DNA of 47,796 nt, taken from NCBI GenBank assembly GCA_903952205.1, contig CAJBEZ010000070.1, positions 1-47,796 on the forward strand. Reading direction: 5' to 3'. Source of the DNA: an uncultured Desulfomonile sp. (GTDB lineage: Bacteria > Desulfobacterota > Desulfomonilia > Desulfomonilales > Desulfomonilaceae). The notes beneath the pieces are model-generated. The model was not told the origin of the DNA. It ran no database searches and saw nothing but the letters and a program-made list of their open reading frames with translations. How positions within the stretch are numbered: position 1 is the first letter of the stretch; the number at the start of each line of letters is the position of its first letter. A program made the translations under genes and the position numbers. Of the stretch, positions 17,236 through 24,953 are shown piece by piece.

Positions 17236-17325
17236 GCAGGTGTTTATTATTATAAAATGCTTGAAATACTTATGATTATAATTTATAATTAAATAGATTT
17301 GTTATATTTTTTGCGGAGCCCGCTA

Positions 17326-18846
17326 ATGATTCGTTTTTGCGCGATCGTTGTTTTATTTTTGTCACTGGTGAGTCAGTGGGCTTTCGGAAAGGTTTTCCTG
17401 GAGAAATCGGAAGTTTTTGTTGATTTACTGAAAAGTTCTAATTTTCGTGGGTCAGATTATGAACGACCCGCCAAGAATTTGCATTTCACCACGATTCAAG
17501 GTCAAAGAGTTGATTTGAGACAACTTCGGGGGAAATTAGTTATTCTGACGTTCTGGACCGTCGACGCGACTGACTGGCTTTCTGAAATGGAATCCCTGGA
17601 ACGATTGTTGTCAAAACATTCGAGTGGTGGTCTTGAAATCATCGCCCTGAATCTTGTTGATCCAGTTGAAAAGATCAAAGTTTTCCTAAAAAGCCGGCCC
17701 ACTAGTCTTTGTATAGCTTTTAACACCGATAAATCCTTCTCAGTAAGTCAAAGAAAATTCGCTGGAGATAGCGCCACGTATTTTGTCACCGATAAGAATG
17801 CCGTAGCCATTTACGAAATTCCGCAATTCCCTACGAGTTACCTAATCGACCGAGAGGGTTTACTTATAGGCTTCTTCTCAGGAAAGACCAACTGGAACTC
17901 AATAGACGTAAACAGATTTTGCGCATCTATGCTGGATTCTACTCGTCCACAAGTCGCTGGAGAAGGAGGGTATTTTGAATCTGACGCGCGTCAGGGCATA
18001 GGATTGGCTCCTGAGGCGGCTCCTGTTGTGGGAGGACCTACAAAAAGAGGCCCCGTTCAGACTCCGCTTGGTCCGCAAGCGCCAATACCTGATTCACTAG
18101 AGCCACCTGAAAAGGATATCCAGTCTTTGCCTTTTCAACCATCAGCGGAATTGCCGCCAAAAAATGTAAGTGGGCAAAAGAAGTCTACCCCCTCGAGGAA
18201 TGAAACCTTGGAAAATCCGCCGACCGCAGGCGGAGAAACCCCTGAAAACCTCTCAACTCAAAAGACACGCTCAAAGAAAAAGACAGGATCTGGAACAGGT
18301 TCGTCAAGAGATCCTCAAGCACAGAGGTATCAGCCTTCGAGGGGATCGAACACGACAGATCCTTCCATCTCCCATGTAGAGCGTCAAGCCCCACCAATCA
18401 CGGGTTCATCCCCGGCCGCAAAGAGGGACCGGGGTACATTCAAGCAGGAGGCTACGAAGAGTCACACGCCGCTTCCCGTGGCACGGCCTTACTATCCCTC
18501 ACAGACAGGGGCTTTACAGCAAGGAAGAGATGCGACAAGACAAGGGTTGAACAACCCTGCGGACAAAAGAAACAGTCTCGACGGACTGAATTCGGTTTAT
18601 TCTCAAGGTGGGCGATCTGAGCTACCGGCTGCCCAACCTTTGCAAAACCGAAACCTGATAGGCGGCTCAATTCTAGATTCTTTCAGTGATTCCCAGAAGA
18701 GGACTTCCGGAATTCAATCAACCGACGCTAAGGACAGTCAGTTTGAGAACCAGCCCACCACTATCTTTCAGCAAATAGGTCAGGATGTGTTGTCTTTGGG
18801 TGAGGGGATTCGTGGGTCATTTTCAAAACTTTTCGGTAATCGATAG
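17326..18846 (+). CDS. secreted thioredoxin-fold (TlpA-like) protein without CxxC, long disordered tail
   Basis: The 506-residue protein starts at the ATG at 17326 (GGAG upstream) with a signal peptide MIRFCAIVVLFLSLVSQWAFG. Residues 45-210 follow the TlpA/AhpC-TSA pattern: LRQLRGKLVILTFW at 65-77, then VDATDW where the redox CxxC should be, and FPTSYLIDREGLL with the cis-proline. Loss of both cysteines means it cannot be a disulfide oxidoreductase; a binding role is more likely. From about residue 220 to the end it is rich in Pro, Ser, Gln, Thr and Lys and probably disordered. It is divergent from rnpB and the vWA gene, which has a similar linker. Confidence 0.7.
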   Translation: MIRFCAIVVLFLSLVSQWAFGKVFLEKSEVFVDLLKSSNFRGSDYERPAKNLHFTTIQGQRVDLRQLRGKLVILTFWTVDATDWLSEMESLERLLSKHSSGGLEIIALNLVDPVEKIKVFLKSRPTSLCIAFNTDKSFSVSQRKFAGDSATYFVTDKNAVAIYEIPQFPTSYLIDREGLLIGFFSGKTNWNSIDVNRFCASMLDSTRPQVAGEGGYFESDARQGIGLAPEAAPVVGGPTKRGPVQTPLGPQAPIPDSLEPPEKDIQSLPFQPSAELPPKNVSGQKKSTPSRNETLENPPTAGGETPENLSTQKTRSKKKTGSGTGSSRDPQAQRYQPSRGSNTTDPSISHVERQAPPITGSSPAAKRDRGTFKQEATKSHTPLPVARPYYPSQTGALQQGRDATRQGLNNPADKRNSLDGLNSVYSQGGRSELPAAQPLQNRNLIGGSILDSFSDSQKRTSGIQSTDAKDSQFENQPTTIFQQIGQDVLSLGEGIRGSFSKLFGNR

Positions 18847-19074
18847 ATCATTTATCTGCTCTGCACGGTTCCCGGAACTGTTCTTCGGCACGATAAATCA
18901 GCTCTTTTCTCATTTCGACTCAATTCTGGCGTCTGATTTTCAAACTTCTTGAAATAACACCCCCCTTTTCATGTTGAGCAATTGTTGTTATTCTCGGTCC
19001 CGATCCTGTGTGGATCATTATTAATTGATCAGTTATAGAAACATGGTTTATTGGTTTTTAGCTTGGGACGAACC

Positions 19075-19890
19075 GTGGAATCAAATCCAAGAAACATTCT
19101 TGTAAGCTTATCGGCTATTGGTGTATTAATTGCTGTGACTGCCATAATTACGTCTTGCGCATCCAGGAACCCTCTGCTCCCGGAGTCTGATCTTCATTCT
19201 TTGTTACAAATGGTTGAGAAAAAGGCTTACGTCGTTGGACAGTTTCAAGCTGACTTCCACAAGGTAAGAACATCAGATCTCTTTCGGCATGAAACACATA
19301 TAACTGGACGACTGATTTTCCAGAAGCCGAGCCGATTCGAATTAAAATTGACTGGTGATGTAAACCTTGACATCTTTTCAGATGGAAGCTTTGTAGCGCT
19401 AGTTCACGATGGCCGGGATCTGGAATTTTTCAAGGCTCAAGGAGACAGGGACCTCTCCAAATTTGCCGACCCGATGATGCTCCTGGTCCATAGTCTCAGC
19501 AATGGCGACACATCAAGATTTGCCAATTTGACCGAAAAGAAACAGCATGACGCAACCGTTCTTGATATAGAACCGGGCGCTTTGAATGAGTTTGAGGCCG
19601 TCAAGAATGTCAAGGTCAAGTTTTCTGATGAAGGAACTATCCAGTTGATAGAAATTTTCTTTCAAAACGGCAATACCGAAAGGACCTATTTTGATAACTG
19701 GTCGCTTCTAACTCAAAACGACCCTAAAATAAAGAGAATGAATCAGTCTATCGAAAAAGTCTCAGAAATAGCTCTTTCCGGTCAGTCCGCAAGCATACTT
19801 CAGGTAAAACTACAAGAACTTTTGATGGCATCCACCATTGTTGATGTTGAAAGCAATAGGCCAAATCAGCAAGATTCCCCTCCAAAGTAG
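19075..19890 (+). CDS. LolA/LolB-like lipoprotein
   Basis: The product of about 271 residues has a hydrophobic N-terminal helix ending in a lipobox (IITSCAS), so it is probably a lipoprotein; Asn or Ser after the Cys gives no clear sorting rule here. The following region (FQADFHKVRTSD, HITGRLIFQKPSRFELKL, FSDGSFVALVHD) resembles the unclosed beta-barrel of LolA/LolB and DUF4292-type proteins that bind lipid chains. The start is uncertain: GTG 19075 has GGGA upstream, TTG 19051 and TTG 19063 are in frame, and the ATG at 19043 is out of frame. It stands alone on the plus strand. Confidence 0.6.
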   Translation: MESNPRNILVSLSAIGVLIAVTAIITSCASRNPLLPESDLHSLLQMVEKKAYVVGQFQADFHKVRTSDLFRHETHITGRLIFQKPSRFELKLTGDVNLDIFSDGSFVALVHDGRDLEFFKAQGDRDLSKFADPMMLLVHSLSNGDTSRFANLTEKKQHDATVLDIEPGALNEFEAVKNVKVKFSDEGTIQLIEIFFQNGNTERTYFDNWSLLTQNDPKIKRMNQSIEKVSEIALSGQSASILQVKLQELLMASTIVDVESNRPNQQDSPPK

Positions 19891-19919
19891 AATGTTACTT
19901 GTCCGCCAGTGAAATGTTG

Positions 19920-20114
19920 TCAGTCATCAATACGGGGTTTAGATCCTGGGGGTTTCAGATGTTTTTTAGTGACAAAGGCATAAGCGGTCAGAGGCGAAAC
20001 AATTATCAGCACCAGGACACACAGCGCCCCACTCATTATTACCAATGGAATCATGGCTACAAGGAACCATATAGTTCTAATCTTCGGCGCGTGTTCTTTC
20101 CATGTTCTGTACAT
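19920..20114 (-). CDS. small membrane protein, hypothetical
   Basis: The 64-residue product has a basic N-terminus (YRTWKEHAPKIR) followed by about 36 hydrophobic residues that can form two closely spaced transmembrane helices, and a basic C-terminus. It starts 14 bases behind the stop of the secreted-protein gene at 20129-20482, so the two are probably one operon. An in-frame GTG at 20120 is an alternative start. No family is recognised. Confidence 0.5.
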   Translation of the reverse strand: MYRTWKEHAPKIRTIWFLVAMIPLVIMSGALCVLVLIIVSPLTAYAFVTKKHLKPPGSKPRIDD

Positions 20115-20128
20115 AGACACCCAGGTCC

Positions 20129-20482
20129 CTATCTAACACTGTAAATATCGAGTGGAATGCGAAACCCGTTGTTGGTCTCAAGAATACCGGATATCTTTCC
20201 AGAAGAAACTACCTTACCTGTGAACCTGTGTCCCGAGTGGTGAGCAGCCTGAACATTGTCTCCACTAATTGTCCCATTGAAGTGCCAGGTGGTCTTGTGA
20301 CCAATGGGATCATAAAGGTACGCTACCCCGGAAATCTTCTGTCCATTTTGTTCAGCGACCGCTTTTACCTGATTCCCCATAAAGGCCGCTTGCCAGTTGC
20401 CCGCAATATTTGCGGCCAAAGCAATTTGCGAACAGCATCCTATTATCAACAGAAAAACAAAACATTTTGAAACCCTATTCAT
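20129..20482 (-). CDS. secreted hypothetical protein
   Basis: The 117-residue protein has a clear signal peptide (about residues 1-23, ending SQIALA before ANIAGNW) and a mature part of about 94 residues with repeated Gly-containing beta motifs (NGQKISGVAYL, NGTISGD, SSGKISGILE). The pattern suggests a small beta-barrel or beta-sandwich of the kind seen in ligand-binding periplasmic proteins. The ATG at 20482 follows GGAG. I do not recognise the family. It is followed closely by a small membrane protein gene on the same strand. Confidence 0.65.
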   Translation of the reverse strand: MNRVSKCFVFLLIIGCCSQIALAANIAGNWQAAFMGNQVKAVAEQNGQKISGVAYLYDPIGHKTTWHFNGTISGDNVQAAHHSGHRFTGKVVSSGKISGILETNNGFRIPLDIYSVR

Positions 20483-20541
20483 CGTCTCCGAACCTCTCTT
20501 CGAGCTTCTTTCATATATAAATCAATATCCACAACTACGGT

Positions 20542-20931
20542 CTAGGGTACGTCCAATCGTATTCTTCCGGTAAGAGTTTTTATCAACAGACGCGCATTCT
20601 TCCTCGCTATACTGCTGTTGCCGATGGCCAAAACGCCAACTGTCCCATCGACTAATTGAACTATGATTAGGTCCGGATTTAAAATTATTTTTTGGGCGCC
20701 CTTCTCGATTTCTAAGTCAGTATGGTTGGCAAATTCAACGCTGTCCCGATCATTTTCTTCCAAAGCGAAAAGCGCAATTTGAGCCAGCCCAAGCAGAAAA
20801 TGCCTGTCGGGTTGAGCCATATTCTCTTCATAGAAGACCCCTAATTGACCTTCTGGTTCCAGAACCAACACAATCTTCGGATTACTTTGAAATAAAGGAT
20901 TGATTGGAGAGGGCGTTATTTCGAGCTTCAT
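20542..20931 (-). CDS. hypothetical protein downstream of rlmB
   Basis: The 129-residue protein has no signal peptide or membrane helix and alternates beta strands (KIVLVLEPEGQLGVFYEE, LIIVQLVDGTVGVLAIG) with one helix (LGLAQIALFALEENDR). I do not recognise a family. It starts 12 bases after the rlmB stop and so belongs to the dksA-DUF4416-yicC-rpoZ-rlmB group by position. The gene is probably real because it fills the space with coding-like sequence and tight spacing. Confidence 0.6.
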   Translation of the reverse strand: MKLEITPSPINPLFQSNPKIVLVLEPEGQLGVFYEENMAQPDRHFLLGLAQIALFALEENDRDSVEFANHTDLEIEKGAQKIILNPDLIIVQLVDGTVGVLAIGNSSIARKNARLLIKTLTGRIRLDVP

Positions 20932-20943
20932 GTAGCCAATCGC

Positions 20944-21726
20944 TTATCGTGAACCACTGATGTCGGAACTTCCAAATGAAACCTGTCTAAAGGTTTCTGA
21001 GAAAAGAATGGTCGTAGCGTTTGAAACATTCAGCGAGGGCACATTTCCAATGATGGGGATCTTGATCATCATATCACAGTTCTCACGAACCAATCGCCTC
21101 ATACCCGATCCTTCAGCCCCCATCACAATGGTAATCTTTCCAGCAAGATCTACATCGAAATAGTTTGTCCCAGACTTTGCGTCCGTCCCATAAACCCAGC
21201 TTCCGATTTCCTTGAGATTTTCAATACTGCGATTCAAATTTACCACTCTGCAGACCCTGACATGGGCTGATGAACCTGCTGAGGCTTTTTCAACGGAAGC
21301 GGTAACAGACGCGGCCCTGTCTTTGGACAAGATGATCAAGTCTATTCCAAAGCAACAGGCGCTCCTAAGTATGTTCCCCAAATTGTTAGGATCCTGAATA
21401 TGGTCCAGAATGAGTACGGCAAATCTGTCTTTGTGCTTTAGAATTGATAGGTCCGATTCAAAATCACAATAAGTGAACGGGTCTACACGGGCGGCAATTC
21501 CCTGATTTCTTGGGTCCCTGGTCAAAGAATCCAGCGCAAGAGGGGACATGAATCTGATGTTCAGATTCAGAATCTCAAATTCTGACCTAAGACGTTTCTC
21601 GGATTCCGACCCTTTTACCAGGAAAACTTCGTGAATTTTTCTATGCCCCGCCCTTATGGTCTCGATTATCGGATGAACACCATAAATTAGCGACGGCGGG
21701 GTATCGGTTTTGTGTGTTTTGTTCAA
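20944..21726 (-). CDS. rlmB: 23S rRNA 2'-O-methyltransferase, TrmH/RlmB family
   Basis: The 260-residue SpoU-class (SPOUT fold) methyltransferase begins with the L30e-like substrate domain ([23 protein letters not shown]) and continues with the knotted catalytic domain: [20 protein letters not shown] (motif 1), [14 protein letters not shown] (motif 2) and [20 protein letters not shown] (motif 3), all intact. RlmB methylates the ribose of G2251 in 23S rRNA; a TrmH-like target cannot be ruled out. It begins with TTG at 21726, overlapping the rpoZ stop as TTGA, so translation is coupled to rpoZ. Confidence 0.88.
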   Translation of the reverse strand: MNKTHKTDTPPSLIYGVHPIIETIRAGHRKIHEVFLVKGSESEKRLRSEFEILNLNIRFMSPLALDSLTRDPRNQGIAARVDPFTYCDFESDLSILKHKDRFAVLILDHIQDPNNLGNILRSACCFGIDLIILSKDRAASVTASVEKASAGSSAHVRVCRVVNLNRSIENLKEIGSWVYGTDAKSGTNYFDVDLAGKITIVMGAEGSGMRRLVRENCDMMIKIPIIGNVPSLNVSNATTILFSETFRQVSFGSSDISGSR

Positions 21727-21968
21727 TCGTTCTTCTGTTCCACTTTTACGTCGCTTTTAACCGCCGTCCCCTGAGAAGAAGGCTGAAAACCATTGACTTT
21801 GCCTGCGGCAATTTCTCTAAGAGACATAACGACTTCCCTATTATCACGAGTCCGCACCATGAGAGGGGCGCCTCTCTTTAATTCCTTGGTCCTCTTAGAA
21901 GCCAGAATTACCAGGGCAAACCTGTTCTCGACCCAATCCAAACAATCTTCTACAGTTACTCTAGCCAT
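21723..21968 (-). CDS. rpoZ: RNA polymerase omega subunit
   Basis: The 81-residue protein starts [20 protein letters not shown], the omega signature, and contains [29 protein letters not shown]. Omega aids assembly of the beta-prime subunit and forms one ppGpp binding site. The ATG at 21968 follows AAGGTG; the in-frame GTG at 21977 is less likely. The usual gmk gene between yicC and rpoZ is missing here: only 27 bases separate the two. Confidence 0.93.
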   Translation of the reverse strand: MARVTVEDCLDWVENRFALVILASKRTKELKRGAPLMVRTRDNREVVMSLREIAAGKVNGFQPSSQGTAVKSDVKVEQKND

Positions 21969-21995
21969 TATTTTCACCTTTTTCGTTGGAATCTA

Positions 21996-22886
21996 TTATT
22001 CTATGTTTTGAATCTGTTCTCTAATCTTTTCTACTTCTGATTTGATGTTGACAACATTCGCCGATATGTCGGTTGACGCTGACTTTGCTCCCAAAGTGTT
22101 AACCTCCCTGTGCAATTCCTGCAACAGAAAATCCAGCTTTCTGCCCAGTGGTGAACCTTGTTTTCCAAAAGCCAGGAACTGATCTACGTGGCTCCCTAGT
22201 CTGATGAGTTCCTCACTCACATCAGATCTCTCGGCAATAAGGGCCAATTCCTGCAACATTCTGTCGTCGTCAATTTCCAAACCACCAGTCATTTCACGAA
22301 CTTTTTTCTCGAGTCGCGTTCTTGCTTCAGATGCTGTCTGCTCGACAAGTGGATTTAATAGACGTATTGTTTCCCCGATTGAAACGAGACGAGCTTCAAT
22401 ATCTTCCCACAAAGCCAATCCCTCGGTCTTTCTCATTTCATCGAGCGCATCAAGAGCGGATCGCAAACTTCTTTCAACTAGAACCCATTCCTGTTCAAAA
22501 CCCCCGATGTTTTCTGACGTGGAAATTATTTCTTTCATGGTCAACATATCTGCGACAGATATTTCTCCCGCCAGAGAAAACCTGCTTTTTAGTTCGAGAA
22601 GACAATGATAATAACGTTCAGCAAGATCGCTGTCCACAGATAGCTCCATCAGGGCCCCTCTAGAACCTGATCGCGTTACGGTGATTTCGAATTTTCCTCG
22701 ACTGTTTTTCTCCGAAACTATTTTACGAATTTGAGGTTCGAAGCAATTATATGTTTTTGGAAGCCTAATAAACATATCCAAGAAACGATGGTTAACAGTC
22801 CTGATTTCAGTTACGACTTCAACATCGTCAGTGTGATAACTTCCTCGGCCAAATCCGGTCATACTCTTTATCAATTTTTCATTCAA
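21996..22886 (-). CDS. yicC: YicC family endoribonuclease
   Basis: The 296-residue protein starts with IKSMTGFGRGSYHTDDVEV and TEIRTVNHRFLDMFIRLP, the hallmark N-terminus, and ends with FLLQELHREVNTLGAKSASTDI, the hallmark DUF1732 C-terminus. YicC proteins are RNases; in Escherichia coli YicC affects turnover of the small RNA RyhB. Middle residues form long helices. The ATG at 22886 has GGAGAAG upstream and overlaps the end of the DUF4416 gene by four bases, showing co-translation. Confidence 0.92.
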   Translation of the reverse strand: MNEKLIKSMTGFGRGSYHTDDVEVVTEIRTVNHRFLDMFIRLPKTYNCFEPQIRKIVSEKNSRGKFEITVTRSGSRGALMELSVDSDLAERYYHCLLELKSRFSLAGEISVADMLTMKEIISTSENIGGFEQEWVLVERSLRSALDALDEMRKTEGLALWEDIEARLVSIGETIRLLNPLVEQTASEARTRLEKKVREMTGGLEIDDDRMLQELALIAERSDVSEELIRLGSHVDQFLAFGKQGSPLGRKLDFLLQELHREVNTLGAKSASTDISANVVNIKSEVEKIREQIQNIE

Positions 22887-23413
22887 CGCTGCTTCTCCAG
22901 CTTTTGTTTGTACGTTTCCCGGACCTTATTCAGTATTTCTATAATCTCAGAATCTGAGTAATCCGGATATGTCCATTCTAAAGATTGATAACTCGCTCGG
23001 CGAAAAACCAGTGTCAAATCTGCAAAGATTCCGTGGCTCAGATAAATCCTGTGAGCGTTATTCTTGCCCGTCGCCAGGACAAAATTTCCCAACGACATCA
23101 ATCCTGGATCCAGGTTAAACTGCCTTTGCCCTTCCCGGCTGAATTCTTCCTCAATGGAATTCGTTAATATCTTGAACTGGGCCAACCGTGACTGATCAAC
23201 GAGTCGGCTGAATGTAACAATCCACCGATTGATTCCGGAGCCCAACTCTATATCATAGTATTTGGTGAAATCGAATTTCAGTGGACCAATTACCTCTTCC
23301 AAATTGCCAAACGCAGATTTAAGATGATTGGCCAGACGCTGAACAGGACTTTCCTTGGAACTCAGTATACTGAGCACTAATTGGGCCGGATCCGGTTCTC
23401 TTGGCTGACTCAA
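22883..23413 (-). CDS. DUF4416 family protein
   Basis: The 176-residue protein has the DUF4416 layout: LVLSILSS near the N-terminus, DFTKYYDIELGSGINRWIVTF in the middle, and NLDPGLMSLGNFVLATGKN followed by HRIYLSHGIFADLTLVF. The family is known mainly from Desulfobacterota and other anaerobes, usually next to yicC. No function has been shown. It sits 46 bases behind the dksA-type gene and overlaps yicC (ATGA), so a role in RNA or stress metabolism can only be guessed from context. Confidence 0.85.
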   Translation of the reverse strand: MSQPREPDPAQLVLSILSSKESPVQRLANHLKSAFGNLEEVIGPLKFDFTKYYDIELGSGINRWIVTFSRLVDQSRLAQFKILTNSIEEEFSREGQRQFNLDPGLMSLGNFVLATGKNNAHRIYLSHGIFADLTLVFRRASYQSLEWTYPDYSDSEIIEILNKVRETYKQKLEKQR

Positions 23414-23459
23414 TTTATTAACCCTTCGATTTCCTAAAACAGTTTAACTTTGTGGCTCT

Positions 23460-23834
23460 CTATACTTTTCTTATTTTTTCTTCTTCCTCTTCAGATGTCT
23501 TGCATTCTATGCAATGCGTAGTGACTGGCCTAGCCTCAAGTCGCTTAAAATCTACTGGTTCGCCACAGACTTCGCAAAATCCAAAACTTTCATCTTCAAT
23601 TTTTCCCAAAGCCTTTTTTATCTTGTTGATCAGCTTTCTCTCACGGTCACGAATCCTGAGTTCAAAATTACGGTCGGATTCAAGGGATGCTCTATCAGTG
23701 GGATCTGGAAAAGCTGTTTTACCATCTGCTTCAGTCATATCGTCCACCGTGCGTTCCGCGCCACGTACCAATTCATCTAGCTGCCTTTGTAGAATTCCTC
23801 CAAAATATTCGAGGTCTTCCTTCTTCAATTTCAT
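23460..23834 (-). CDS. dksA: DksA/TraR family zinc-finger transcription factor
   Basis: The 124-residue protein has an N-terminal coiled coil, the DPTDRAS-x-E segment, an RERKLINKIKKALGKIEDESFG helix turn, and the C4 zinc finger (FCEVCGEPV, then THCIECK). DksA-type proteins bind the RNA polymerase secondary channel and work with ppGpp. The DxxDxA tip motif appears as DPTDRA. It is shorter than Escherichia coli DksA (151), like many in this phylum. It leads a group containing rpoZ, whose product forms part of a ppGpp site, and lies a few kilobases from rel. Confidence 0.88.
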   Translation of the reverse strand: MKLKKEDLEYFGGILQRQLDELVRGAERTVDDMTEADGKTAFPDPTDRASLESDRNFELRIRDRERKLINKIKKALGKIEDESFGFCEVCGEPVDFKRLEARPVTTHCIECKTSEEEEEKIRKV

Positions 23835-23917
23835 AACACCCTCCGTGGGCTCACCTCAGCTATTTTACTTGAGGTTAAGTATGCTCTATGCGTTTGTAAT
23901 CGCATTTATAGAATTGG

Positions 23918-23956
23918 AGACACCATTGTAGCCCCAGCATGAAAATCTTGGTGTCT
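23918..23956 (-). other. inverted repeat downstream of kdsD
   Basis: A perfect 8-bp stem AGACACCA / TGGTGTCT (23918-23925 with 23949-23956) with a 23-base loop lies 20 bases after the kdsD stop. No T-run follows on either strand, so it is not a classical terminator. It may protect the 3' end of the glmM-kdsD message or be chance. Confidence 0.3.
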
Positions 23957-23975
23957 GAACTCTTGCGCCGGTCTT

Positions 23976-24953
23976 TCAAGAAGCAAAGGGAACCCGGCCT
24001 TTCCCGAGCAAATCATGCAGATGAATTATGCCCAGCCATTTTCCATCTTGGTCAATAACCGAAAGCGCCGTGATCAATTTGCTTTCCATGATTTCCAGAG
24101 CTTCCGCTGCGGTCCTACTCGCTTTTATACTGAGCGGGTTTCTGGTCATAAGATTTTGCGCTTCCTCCTTGAACAAATCGGAACCATTTGCCAAGGCCCG
24201 TCTAAGATCCCCATCAGTTATAATACCCTGTAATGTGTCTCCGGAAATTACCATTGTCAATCCAAGGTTCTTACCATTAATTGATTCCACGATCTCAGAT
24301 ATCTTAGAGTTTGGAAAAACTCTCGGGACTGAAGCGCTTTCCAACATCATGTCACTGACTTTCAGCCTCAACCTTTCCCCTAGACTACCTGCCGGATGGC
24401 TTCTCAAGAAATCCTCTCTCTTGAAACCCCTTCGAACCATCAAGGCTACAGCGAGAGCGTCTCCCAAAGCCAAAGTTGCGGTGGTCGAGGCCGTGGGCGC
24501 CATATTTAGGGGACAGGCTTCTTTGTCTACCCTACAATCCAACGTCATTTCAGACATACGAGCCAATGTCGAAGACATATTTCCGGTCATTCCGACGATG
24601 CGCGTGCCCCATTTCCTGACGGTAGCGGCCAGGGATGTTATTTCGGTCGTCTCTCCACTGTTGGATATAGCAATCAAGGCGTCATCTCTGCCTACTATCC
24701 CAACATCTCCGTGCAAACCTTCTACTGGATGAACAAAAATGGCGGGAGAACCAGTACTGGTAAAGGTTGCGGCAATCTTCCTACCTATTATTCCTGATTT
24801 TCCAACTCCAGTAACGATAATGCGGCCTCTCAAAGAATACAGCAGGTCAACCACCAATTCGAAATTTGAATCAAGACTGGAACTCACCTTCCGGATACCT
24901 TGAATTTCAATTTCCAGAGCTTCCCTAGCAATGTCCAAGACAGGTCTAGTCAT
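23976..24953 (-). CDS. kdsD: D-arabinose 5-phosphate isomerase
   Basis: KdsD converts ribulose 5-phosphate to arabinose 5-phosphate, the first committed step to Kdo for lipopolysaccharide. The 325-residue protein has an N-terminal SIS domain (IIVTGVGKSGIIGRKIAATF, HGDVGIVGRDDALIAISNSG) and two C-terminal CBS domains (LMTRNPLSIKASRTAAEALEI is in the second). Length is that of the family. The ATG overlaps the glmM stop by 8 bases, so both envelope-sugar genes are co-expressed. Confidence 0.93.
   Translation of the reverse strand: MTRPVLDIAREALEIEIQGIRKVSSSLDSNFELVVDLLYSLRGRIIVTGVGKSGIIGRKIAATFTSTGSPAIFVHPVEGLHGDVGIVGRDDALIAISNSGETTEITSLAATVRKWGTRIVGMTGNMSSTLARMSEMTLDCRVDKEACPLNMAPTASTTATLALGDALAVALMVRRGFKREDFLRSHPAGSLGERLRLKVSDMMLESASVPRVFPNSKISEIVESINGKNLGLTMVISGDTLQGIITDGDLRRALANGSDLFKEEAQNLMTRNPLSIKASRTAAEALEIMESKLITALSVIDQDGKWLGIIHLHDLLGKGRVPFAS

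Noticed and set aside
16974-17255. Open frames on both strands inside the rnpB region
   Set aside because: They overlap conserved RNase P RNA segments (GGAGGAAAGTCCG, P1 helix), so they are shadows of an RNA gene.
23918-23956. Rho-independent terminator after kdsD
   Set aside because: The 8-bp stem is real but the loop has 23 bases and no T-run follows, so I list it only as an inverted repeat.
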